Part shown: piece by piece, positions 1-6,401 of the stretch
Layout: every line of letters begins with the position of its first letter
Position numbering within the stretch: position 1 is the stretch's first letter
DNA from: Akkermansia sp.
Lineage (GTDB): Bacteria; Verrucomicrobiota; Verrucomicrobiia; Verrucomicrobiales; Akkermansiaceae
Direction: 5' to 3'
Assembly (NCBI GenBank): GCA_017628435.1
Contig: JAGBZE010000011.1
Location: forward strand, 1 to 9,824
DNA: 9,824 nt
Made by a program: the position numbers and the translations under genes
The notes under the pieces: model-generated
Seen by the model: only the letters and a program-made list of their open reading frames with translations
What the model was told of the DNA's origin: nothing
Database searches by the model: none

Positions 1-631
1 CGCCCTTCTCATCTGCCAGCTGGGCGGCGGTGAGACCATCGATATTGGTGGCGGTGGTATCTGCACCAAGCTGCAGCAGCATCTTCACCACGGCATCGTC
101 ACCACGCAGGGCGGCAAGCATGAGCGGGGTGTAGCCGTTATTTTCCTTCTCGTTGATATCCAGACCGGCCTTGATGAGCATGGCAGCAGAGTGCGGCATG
201 CCGCTCCAGGCTGCCCAGTGCAGCGCGGTGAAACCATCCTCGTCCTTGGCGTGGATGTTCACACCGGGAGACTCGAGCAGAGCCTGCACATAGTAGGCGC
301 GGTCGGCGTCCTTGGCCAGGGAAAGCCCAGGCTTGTTGAAGTTGGTGTACACAGCCCACATGAGCGGGGTACGGCCCGTGCTGTCGGGGGTGTTCACGAA
401 ATCCTTGTGGAGCTGGCAACCTTCGGCAAACTCCTTGAGGAAGATTTCGTCCTTGCCATCCACCACACCACCCTTGCGGATGAGGGAAACAAGCGAGTCG
501 GTCACCTGCACGGATTCAAAGGGCTTCATGGCCAGGTTGCAGGCATAACCCAGGGCACCCATGATGCACACCAGGATGCACATATCCTTGATGATGGGGA
601 GCCAGTCGGTCTTCTGTTTTGTATCAGACAT
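1..631 (-). CDS. Membrane-anchored ankyrin-repeat protein, partial (3' end beyond window)
   Basis: The frame is open from an ATG at 631 to the left edge, giving 210 residues without a stop. A short polar N-terminus is followed by one hydrophobic segment (about residues 17-35), probably a signal anchor. C31 sits after GYA, which is a poor lipobox, so lipoprotein processing is unlikely. Ankyrin repeats follow: a first repeat from about residue 86 (TGRTPLMWA) with a long internal insertion, a clear one at 131-162 (DGFTALHWAAWSG), a clear one at 164-196 (NGYTPLMLAALRG), and the start of another at 197 (IDGLTAAQLA). Ankyrin repeats bind proteins, and no catalytic domain is visible. The start lies 10 bp after the stop of the POT-like transporter, so the two are probably cotranscribed, and a role as its partner is possible but inferred. 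There is no Shine-Dalgarno motif. The ankyrin call is firm; function is unknown. Confidence 0.9.
   Translation of the reverse strand, partial: MSDTKQKTDWLPIIKDMCILVCIMGALGYACNLAMKPFESVQVTDSLVSLIRKGGVVDGKDEIFLKEFAEGCQLHKDFVNTPDSTGRTPLMWAVYTNFNKPGLSLAKDADRAYYVQALLESPGVNIHAKDEDGFTALHWAAWSGMPHSAAMLIKAGLDINEKENNGYTPLMLAALRGDDAVVKMLLQLGADTTATNIDGLTAAQLADEKG
612..625 (-). repeat. 14-nt direct repeat, copy 2 (codons 3-7 of ankyrin gene)
   Basis: The minus strand reads GATACAAAACAGAA here. It is identical to 2101-2114 and sits at the same codon offset of the next gene upstream. It encodes DTKQ plus the first two bases of the following codon. It may be an A-rich start-proximal translation element or a trace of sequence copying. 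Confidence 0.75.
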
Positions 632-641
632 GGTGGTAAAA

Positions 642-2120
642 TCAGGCGTTAGCGTTTACAGTGTTTTCTTCCTCGTCCTTTTCCGTGTCGGTCTCGTGAG
701 CCGTCGTCTCCTCGGGATTATCGGAAACGAAGCTGTCCTTGGTCAGGATGATGGCCAGCGGAGAAATGAGAGCCATAATGAGGTAGATGGTCCACATGAA
801 CTCGGGGGAATCCCAGAAGCCGATGTGACCGGTATCCATCTTGGCGGCAATGCCGTCGAAGCAGAGGTAGGACACCAGCAGACCGCCCACCACGCCGTTA
901 ATCGGCTTGGCAATGAACATGGGCAGAGCGGAAAGTGACATGTAGGAAGCCACCTTGTCCTTGGGAGCCACGCGGGCCACGTACTCGGAGAAACGGGGGC
1001 TGAACAGCAGCTCACCAAAGGCGAAGATGAGAATCTGCAGGAAGATGGCCACGAAGTAGGCCTGACCGATGGTCTCAATACCCGGGATGATGAAGTAGGT
1101 CTGCGGCGGCACAGCCATGAGCAGCAGAGAGCATGCAGAGATGCTCATACCCGTAATCATGAGCTTCACCGTGGAGAATTTGTTCAGAATCGGGATGATG
1201 AGGATGAGACCTGTGATAATCACGAAGGGATTCAGGGAGTTCATGAAGCCCAGCTGGAAGTCGTCACCGATGGTGCGCAGGTAGTACTGCGGCATCACCA
1301 GGAACTGCAGGGTGAACACCAGACGCACACCCAGCGTGAGCACCAGGAACACGATGAGCTTCTGGAAGGCGCGCTCACGAGCCACCTGAGCAATGAGCTG
1401 CAGCGGGCGCTGAGCAGACTTCTCCGTCTTCACGATGCGCTCCTCCGGCACGGCGAAGAAGTCTTCATCAATGAAGCGGGTGAAGATGAAGGCGATGCAG
1501 TTGCAGGCAGTACCGAAGTTAATCACCCACAGCAGACCGTCGATGTCACCCTTCCAGGCCAGCAGCGGGTCCACAATGGCAAAACCGGCCAGCAGAGCAC
1601 CTACGTTCATGAACAGGTAGTAGAAATTGAAACCTGTGGGACGTGCGCGCAGCGTGGTGAAGCGGCGGATGGAGGTGGTGATACAGGGGCTCATGAAAGC
1701 CGTACCGAAAGACATCATGCCGATGCCGGCCATCACGAAATAGCGGGAATCATCCTGGCTGAGCTGCAGAATCTCGGTACCGAAGTCGGCACCCATGCCC
1801 AGCACCAGACGACCGCCAATCAGCATGATAAAGCCGATGAGGTAGGTGCGGCGCAGGCCGATGATATCGCAGATAGTGCCCACTGCGAACACGAAGAGGG
1901 ACACGAACAGCGTGTACATGCCCACCCAGTACGGAGCATCTGCATCGCGGAAGCCGCAGTACTTGTTCAGGAACAGGGAGAACACGATAATGAGCGTGAA
2001 GTACGACAGGCCGTCGAAGAACTGAATGAAGTTCGTCAGCCAGAAGTTCTTACCACACTCGCGAAGCACCCCGAATTCGGAGAAGTACTTGACGATGAAG
2101 TTCTGTTTTGTATCGTTCAT
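642..2120 (-). CDS. POT/PTR2-like MFS transporter
   Basis: This 492-residue polytopic membrane protein is of the major facilitator type, with hydrophobic helices from about residue 26 to 460 and an acidic, Glu/Asp-rich tail (about 465-492). Two stretches point to the proton-coupled oligopeptide transporter family: FYYLFMNVGA at 166-175, close to the PTR2 signature, and FGELLFSP with a following AP motif (368-386), resembling POT helix 10 with its conserved Glu (E370). In helix 1, where typical POT carriers have ExxERF, this protein reads QFFDGL (33-38), so the usual proton-coupling charges are missing. The substrate may be small peptides or another amino-acid-related solute, but it cannot be read from the sequence. 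The gene starts 21 bp past the end of ilvD and ends 10 bp before the ankyrin gene, suggesting an operon. No Shine-Dalgarno motif precedes the ATG. Confidence 0.85.
   Translation of the reverse strand: MNDTKQNFIVKYFSEFGVLRECGKNFWLTNFIQFFDGLSYFTLIIVFSLFLNKYCGFRDADAPYWVGMYTLFVSLFVFAVGTICDIIGLRRTYLIGFIMLIGGRLVLGMGADFGTEILQLSQDDSRYFVMAGIGMMSFGTAFMSPCITTSIRRFTTLRARPTGFNFYYLFMNVGALLAGFAIVDPLLAWKGDIDGLLWVINFGTACNCIAFIFTRFIDEDFFAVPEERIVKTEKSAQRPLQLIAQVARERAFQKLIVFLVLTLGVRLVFTLQFLVMPQYYLRTIGDDFQLGFMNSLNPFVIITGLILIIPILNKFSTVKLMITGMSISACSLLLMAVPPQTYFIIPGIETIGQAYFVAIFLQILIFAFGELLFSPRFSEYVARVAPKDKVASYMSLSALPMFIAKPINGVVGGLLVSYLCFDGIAAKMDTGHIGFWDSPEFMWTIYLIMALISPLAIILTKDSFVSDNPEETTAHETDTEKDEEENTVNANA
2101..2114 (-). 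repeat. 14-nt direct repeat, copy 1 (codons 3-7 of POT-like gene)
   Basis: The minus strand reads GATACAAAACAGAA, exactly as at 612-625. Both copies start six bases after the A of the ATG, so both proteins begin M-x-DTKQ although they are otherwise unrelated. Confidence 0.75.
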
Positions 2121-2141
2121 AAATCTGGTTCGTGATGATTA

Positions 2142-3809
2142 TCAGGCAAGCACAGCACCCTTGCTGGCGTTGGTAGCCAGCTTGCGGTAGCGCTTGAGCC
2201 ACTTGCTGGGGATTTCCTGCATGGTGGGCTGCCACACGGCGCGGCGGGCGGCGATTTCCTCGTCGCTCAGCTCCACATTCATGCTGCGGGCAGGAATGTC
2301 GATGGAGATGATATCGCCGTCCTTGAGCAGGCCGATGAGACCACCCTCAGCAGCTTCAGGAGACACGTGGCCGATGCAGGCACCGTGCGTAGCGCCGGAG
2401 AAACGGCCATCGGTAATGAGGGCCACGCAGTTGCCCAGGCCCTTGCCCATGATGTAGCTGGTGGGGGCAAGCATTTCCTGCATGCCGGGGCCACCCTTCG
2501 GGCCTTCGTTACGGATAACCACCACATCGCCGGGCTTCACCTTGTCTGCCAGAATGCCGGCGCAGGCATCTTCCTGGCTTTCGAAAATCACAGCCGGGCC
2601 GCGGTGCACCATCATCTCAGGCAGCACGCCGGCCTTCTTCACGATAGCGCCCTGCTCGGCAAGGTTACCGAAGAGCACGGCCAGACCGCCGTCCTTGGAG
2701 TAGGCGTTATCCAGTGTGCGGATAACGGCGGGGTCCTGGGTGGAAAGGCCCTCAATCTGCTCGCCGAGCGTCTTGCCGCTCACAGTGGGCACATTGGTGT
2801 TGAGAGCACCGGGAATCTTGTTGATTTCGGCGAGAATAGTCATGATGCCACCGGCGCGCAGCACATCGTGCATGTGGTAGCGGGAGCTGGGAGCCACCTT
2901 GCAGATGTTCGGGGTACGCTTGGAAATCTCATCGATGCGCTTCAGGTCGTATTCAAAACCGGCTTCAGCGGCAAAGGCCAGCGTGTGCAGCACGGTGTTG
3001 GAGGAACCGCCCATGGCCATATCGCAGGTGAAGGCGTTGTCGATAGCAGCCTCGGTGATGAGGTCGCGGGGCAGCGGGCCACCCTGCTTCGCCATCTCCA
3101 CAGCGCGGCGGGCAGCAGCGCGCCAGAACTCCTTGCGCTCCTCAGAAAGAGCCAGCAGTGTGCCGTTGCCCGGCAGAGCCAGACCCAGCACCTCGCACAG
3201 GCAGTTCATGGAATTGGCGGTGAACATACCGCTGCAGGAACCAGCACTCGGGCAGGCGTGGCACTCCACATAGTGCAGCTCGTCCTCGGTAATCTTACCA
3301 GCGGTGCAAGCAGCCACGGCCTCGAACACGCTGTTCAGGTCCAGGTCTTCACCATTACGGCCCTTGCCCACAGCCATGGGGCCACCGCTGCAGAAAATAG
3401 TCGGTATATTGCAACGCAGCGCACCCATCACCATGCCCGGCACAATCTTGTCGCAGTTCGGAATGCAGATGCAGGCATCGAAAGCGTGGGCAGAAAGCAT
3501 CGTCTCCACGCTGTCGGCAATCAGCTCACGGCTGGCGAGGGAGAACTTCATGCCCTGGTGAGCCATGGCGATACCGTCGCACACACCGATGAGGTTGAAC
3601 TCGATGGGCGTGCCGCCTGCCTTGCGCACCTCATCCTTGATAAGCTCAGCCACCTTGTTGAGGTGCACGTGGCCGGGAATAACCTCATTGAAAGAATTGC
3701 AAATCGCAATAAACGGCTTACGGATATCCTCATCCGTCATGCCCGTGGCACGCATCAGGCTGCGATGCGGCGCACGCTGAATACCTAACTTGGTACGATC
3801 TGATAACAT
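2142..3809 (-). CDS. ilvD: Dihydroxy-acid dehydratase IlvD
   Basis: This cytoplasmic iron-sulfur enzyme dehydrates 2,3-dihydroxy-isovalerate and 2,3-dihydroxy-3-methylvalerate to the keto acids that precede valine/leucine and isoleucine. The 555 residues are the normal family length and appear complete. Visible family motifs are NSFNEVIPGHVHL (38-50), CDGIAMAHQGM (77-87), CIPNCDKIVPGM (115-126) with cluster ligand C119 and the metal-binding Lys K121, CPSAGSCSGMFTANSMNC (186-203) with cluster ligand C192, and TDGRFSGATHG (466-476) with the active-site Ser S471. The first motif has PGH where the plant/mycobacterial [2Fe-2S] enzymes have PCN, so it resembles the E. coli/Bacillus type; the third cluster ligand cannot be assigned by eye. 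The gene ends in tandem stops (TGA TAA) and leads the ilvD-transporter-ankyrin run. No other ilv or leu gene is in view. No Shine-Dalgarno motif is visible. Confidence 0.98.
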   Translation of the reverse strand: MLSDRTKLGIQRAPHRSLMRATGMTDEDIRKPFIAICNSFNEVIPGHVHLNKVAELIKDEVRKAGGTPIEFNLIGVCDGIAMAHQGMKFSLASRELIADSVETMLSAHAFDACICIPNCDKIVPGMVMGALRCNIPTIFCSGGPMAVGKGRNGEDLDLNSVFEAVAACTAGKITEDELHYVECHACPSAGSCSGMFTANSMNCLCEVLGLALPGNGTLLALSEERKEFWRAAARRAVEMAKQGGPLPRDLITEAAIDNAFTCDMAMGGSSNTVLHTLAFAAEAGFEYDLKRIDEISKRTPNICKVAPSSRYHMHDVLRAGGIMTILAEINKIPGALNTNVPTVSGKTLGEQIEGLSTQDPAVIRTLDNAYSKDGGLAVLFGNLAEQGAIVKKAGVLPEMMVHRGPAVIFESQEDACAGILADKVKPGDVVVIRNEGPKGGPGMQEMLAPTSYIMGKGLGNCVALITDGRFSGATHGACIGHVSPEAAEGGLIGLLKDGDIISIDIPARSMNVELSDEEIAARRAVWQPTMQEIPSKWLKRYRKLATNASKGAVLA

Positions 3810-3949
3810 AGCGCGGCGACCATATCACAAATCCAACCAGATTACCAGCATTATTTTCCGCCCCGCCGGAGAGTGTGCGACATATTACCCAGCAACAGGT
3901 AGAGATATAGATTGCACGGGATTCAGGATTCGGCTATTCATGGTGCATC
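3810..3949. promoter_or_regulatory. Divergent intergenic region between ilvD and CynX-like gene
   Basis: This 140-bp gap must carry the start signals for both directions. Towards ilvD, an AATAAT (minus strand of 3850-3855) is a fair -10, but no good -35 sits at the right distance. Towards the exporter, TTGCAC (3912-3917) and TATTCA (3935-3940) are 17 bp apart but match poorly; this pair would give an almost leaderless mRNA. A direct repeat ACCAG-N3-ACCAG (3836-3848) could be part of an operator. No riboswitch or transcription terminator was recognised. The promoter role is inferred from position; no exact site is firm. Confidence 0.4.
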
Positions 3950-5131
3950 ATGAGCACAAAAACCGCAGTCCACACCACCGCTCACTTCATCATGGTCTTT
4001 CTGCTCGTGAGCCTGAATCTGCGCATGGCTTTCTCTGCCGCAGACCCATTGCTTACCCAGGTAAGGCATGCTCTGCACATGGGCATCACCAGCAGCGGGC
4101 TTTTCGCCCTTCTGCCCATCATGGCGCTGGGCATTGCAGCTCCCGTGGGTGCCCGTCTGGTCGCATGGATACGCCCCGGCAACCTGATAACCTACGCATT
4201 GCTGCTGGCCACCGCCGGGGTGGTATGGCGCAGCAGTGGGTATCTCACAGGGCTCTTCTGCGGCACCATCATCATCGGGCTCGGGCTGGGTGTGGCTGGT
4301 TCAGTCATTCTGGGCATTGTCAAGCAAGCCATACCCACCCACCTGCCGGAGGTCATGAGTGCCTACACTGCCTGCGTCAGTCTCGGCACGGCCATAGGCA
4401 CAGGCGCCGCAGTCCCGATTGCGCGGCTGCTGGAGGGCTGGCAGGCTGGGCTCATGTTCTGGGCTCTGCCCATGCTGTTGTCCACCATCCTGTGGGCCTG
4501 CACCATGCACCGGCGGCAGAACATTCATGGCGGCCAGTCCACCATGCGCGCCCCCATGCTGCCTTTGCTCAGGAAACGGAGCGCCCGCATGGTCACGCTT
4601 TATTACCTTTTCCGCGTGGCCAGTTCATGGCTGCTGGTGGTGTGGCTGGTCACGCTGCTGCACCAGCGGGGAATGAGTACAGAAAAAGCGGGGCTCCTGC
4701 TTTCGCTGACCACGGCATGCCAGATTCCCTGTGCTCTCATATCGGGTCTCGCCATCCGCTGGCTGGGCAGTATACGGAGGCTCATGACCATTGCCACCCT
4801 GCTCGCCGTGGTCGCCTGCTGGGGATTGCTGGTCGCTCCTGAGGAGTGCTGGCTGGTATCCGCCATAGCCCTCGGCGCTGGGCTGGGCAGCATCTTCTCT
4901 GTGGGCATGACCCTCATTGCAACCACCGAGCCCAGTGAGTCCGGTACCATCGCTCTTTCCGGTCTGGCACAGGGCATCGGCTTCACCGGCGGCGGACTGC
5001 TTGCCTGGGCCGCCGGTGCCGGCATGGGAACAGGCAATCCCTGCCTTGCTCTCACCCTGCTCTACACGCTGTTCGCTCTGTGCGGACTCTACTTCGGCCT
5101 GCGCTGCGGACAAATCAAGCGGGAGGAGTAG
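3950..5131 (+). CDS. CynX/NimT-family MFS transporter
   Basis: This is a 393-residue inner-membrane carrier with about twelve hydrophobic helices and no soluble domain. The pattern SLNLRMAFSAADPLL (21-35), the LPIMALGIAAPVGARL stretch (55-70) and GW-LMFWALPMLL (163-177) are typical of the CynX/NimT branch of the major facilitator superfamily, which includes E. coli CynX (cyanate) and NimT (2-nitroimidazole export). Length fits the family. The substrate is not predictable; export of a small organic anion or drug-like compound is the usual guess for this family. It is divergent from ilvD and followed by a possible terminator, so it is probably monocistronic. No cyanase or regulator gene lies beside it. 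The ATG at 3950 is preferred: nearby ATG (3940) and GTG (3943) are out of frame. No Shine-Dalgarno is seen. Codon use is less biased than in ilvD. Confidence 0.87.
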   Translation: MSTKTAVHTTAHFIMVFLLVSLNLRMAFSAADPLLTQVRHALHMGITSSGLFALLPIMALGIAAPVGARLVAWIRPGNLITYALLLATAGVVWRSSGYLTGLFCGTIIIGLGLGVAGSVILGIVKQAIPTHLPEVMSAYTACVSLGTAIGTGAAVPIARLLEGWQAGLMFWALPMLLSTILWACTMHRRQNIHGGQSTMRAPMLPLLRKRSARMVTLYYLFRVASSWLLVVWLVTLLHQRGMSTEKAGLLLSLTTACQIPCALISGLAIRWLGSIRRLMTIATLLAVVACWGLLVAPEECWLVSAIALGAGLGSIFSVGMTLIATTEPSESGTIALSGLAQGIGFTGGGLLAWAAGAGMGTGNPCLALTLLYTLFALCGLYFGLRCGQIKREE

Positions 5132-5140
5132 CAGTTTTCA

Positions 5141-5181
5141 ACAATAAAACAAGAGCGGCAGAGCCTGCCGGCCATTATTGT
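5141..5181 (+). terminator. Possible terminator after CynX-like gene
   Basis: The sequence can fold as a nested hairpin: an outer A/T stem ACAATAA (5141-5147) with TTATTGT (5175-5181), and an inner G/C stem CGGCAG (5156-5161) with CTGCCG (5165-5170) around a 3-nt loop. The T-tract is broken (ATTATTGT) and the two stems are separated by unpaired bases, so termination strength is uncertain. Position just after the stop at 5131 supports the call. Confidence 0.4.
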
Positions 5182-5199
5182 CAGCAGGTATCATCAGCA

Positions 5200-5228
5200 T
5201 TGACTTTGTAAGGGCTGTTTGCCATACT
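5200..5228 (+). promoter_or_regulatory. Sigma70-like promoter of IdeS-like protease gene
   Basis: TTGACT (5200-5205, five of six to the consensus -35) is followed after exactly 17 bp by CATACT (5223-5228, four of six to the consensus -10). Transcription would begin near 5235, leaving an untranslated leader of about 18 nt before the ATG at 5253. This is the best promoter match in the window and it supports the ATG start over an upstream TTG at 5178. Confidence 0.55.
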
Positions 5229-5252
5229 CCCTGCCACTCTGCTATTCTTCTT

Positions 5253-6251
5253 ATGAAACCTCTTCACCATCTGGTGCTGTCTCTAGGGCTCACACTCGGA
5301 ATCGCTTCCGCTGCCATTGAGTATGATATACCCGACAACTACACGACGGTCTGGGCGCAAAACGTCAGCGAGACCAGCGGCTGGTATGATGTCAACAAGA
5401 CCAGCGTGGATGCAGGGCATCCTGAGTCTCTTATGTGCTATGCAGCCTCTGCTTCCAATCTGATTGCCTGGTGGCAGAATATTTACTATGAAAACCTGAT
5501 TACCAGCTCTACTCCGCCTGATGTCAAGGACATCTGGAATAAGTATGTCGCGAATAATCAGCAGACGTATAAAGGTGGCTTTATCCATTCTGCCATCAAC
5601 TGGTGGATTTCGGGTGTGTATGTTCCCCTGAACCAGGACGGCTCTGATTGGGCTGCTGAGGGCGACCCCATCTGGGAACGTTTTTACGGCACATACGATG
5701 ATTTTGGCTCAATCTATGCAGAGGATGGTACTACACCTGTGCTGACTCTGACCTATCCATACAACCCCGAAGAGCAGTACTTCTATGACCTGCATAATCT
5801 TCAGCAAAGCGACCTGGCCTACCTGCTGACAGAACCCTGGATGTACGATTCCGAATCGCCTGAGGCCTTCGATGTTGATTTTGCTGAAATCTTTGAGGAC
5901 GGCGGCGGTATTTCCCTTACCATTCTCTCCGATGGCAAGACAGCTCTCTCGCATTCCATTACGCTGTGGGGGGTGACATACAATGAGGGTGGCCTGGTGG
6001 CTGGTCTCTGGCTGACTGATTCTGATGATTTTGATCAGGAGAAAGACGGGCTCTTCTATGCAGAAATGCTCATCAACGAGAAAGACGGACGTCTCTTCTT
6101 TGCTGACGAAACGCTCTATGGCAGCGATGATGCGTACGTGGCCGGGGTCTTTGTCCTCGACTCCTCCTGGCGTATTGTGCCGGAGCCTGCAACAGCAGCG
6201 CTGAGTCTGCTGGCTCTCTGCGGACTGGCTTCCCGCCGTCGCCGCCGTTAA
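5253..6251 (+). CDS. Secreted IdeS/Mac-like (C66) cysteine protease with PEP-CTERM anchor
   Basis: The 332-residue product starts with a signal peptide (about 1-20, ending ASA). The mature part resembles streptococcal IdeS, the IgG-cleaving endopeptidase of peptidase family C66. TTVWAQNV (31-38) and GWYDVNKT (43-50) correspond to IdeS VTVW and GWYDITKT. MCYAASASNLIAWW (61-74) carries the likely nucleophile C62 in the place of IdeS C94. LSHSITLWG (232-240) carries H234, and TDSD (255-258) carries D256 and D258. The His-to-Asp spacings, 22 and 24, equal those of IdeS H262/D284/D286. K49 may match the oxyanion Lys K84. The C-terminus is a PEP-CTERM signal: VPEP (309-312), a hydrophobic stretch, and five Arg (328-332). 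It predicts exosortase-type sorting to the cell surface. It has its own promoter and terminator. The ATG at 5253 gives a proper signal peptide. Substrate is unknown; immunoglobulin is a hypothesis from homology. Confidence 0.85.
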   Translation: MKPLHHLVLSLGLTLGIASAAIEYDIPDNYTTVWAQNVSETSGWYDVNKTSVDAGHPESLMCYAASASNLIAWWQNIYYENLITSSTPPDVKDIWNKYVANNQQTYKGGFIHSAINWWISGVYVPLNQDGSDWAAEGDPIWERFYGTYDDFGSIYAEDGTTPVLTLTYPYNPEEQYFYDLHNLQQSDLAYLLTEPWMYDSESPEAFDVDFAEIFEDGGGISLTILSDGKTALSHSITLWGVTYNEGGLVAGLWLTDSDDFDQEKDGLFYAEMLINEKDGRLFFADETLYGSDDAYVAGVFVLDSSWRIVPEPATAALSLLALCGLASRRRRR

Positions 6252-6273
6252 AATGAATAACAACTCTCACCAC

Positions 6274-6308
6274 AAGGCCGGGGTCCCAAAAGGAACCTCG
6301 GCTTTCTT
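6274..6308 (+). terminator. Intrinsic terminator of the IdeS-like gene
   Basis: Stem GCCGGGGTCCC (6277-6287) pairs with GGAACCTCGGC (6292-6302) around an AAAA loop, with one G-T wobble and one C-A mismatch. Flanking AAG and TTT extend it, and the run TTTCTT (6303-6308) follows. It lies 25 bp after the stop codon. This is a standard strong Rho-independent terminator. Confidence 0.85.
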
Positions 6309-6335
6309 ATAGCAAGAGAAGTCGGGCTCGTTCTA

Positions 6336-6378
6336 CAAAACAAGCGGGCTGATTTCCCACATGGAGAAATCAGCCCGC
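6336..6378 (-). terminator. Intrinsic terminator of the GH2 gene (convergent)
   Basis: A perfect 13-bp inverted repeat, GCGGGCTGATTTC (6344-6356) and GAAATCAGCCCGC (6366-6378), encloses a 9-nt loop. Read on the minus strand, the stem is followed by TTGTTTTG (6343-6336). It lies 24 bp past the GH2 stop. The plus strand after the stem is also T-rich (ATATTTTATT), so it may stop transcription from both sides. Confidence 0.85.
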
Positions 6379-6401
6379 GGATATTTTATTATCAGTCCGG
6401 C

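Noticed and set aside
2367..3788. A 473-codon plus-strand open frame antisense to ilvD
   Set aside because: Same codon-aligned shadow effect in a strongly biased gene; its translation is low-complexity and unlike any family.
3858..3874. Hairpin TCCG/CGGA in the ilvD leader as an attenuator
   Set aside because: Only four base pairs, and it is not followed by a T-run in the ilvD direction.
3790..4842. A 350-codon plus-strand frame overlapping the CynX-like gene
   Set aside because: It is an out-of-frame shadow, rich in His, Pro and Arg, whereas the frame at 3950 encodes a typical twelve-helix carrier.
5178..5252. TTG-started N-terminal extension of the IdeS-like protein
   Set aside because: It would start inside the putative terminator and ahead of the promoter, and would bury the signal peptide. 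The ATG at 5253 gives a standard secretion signal.
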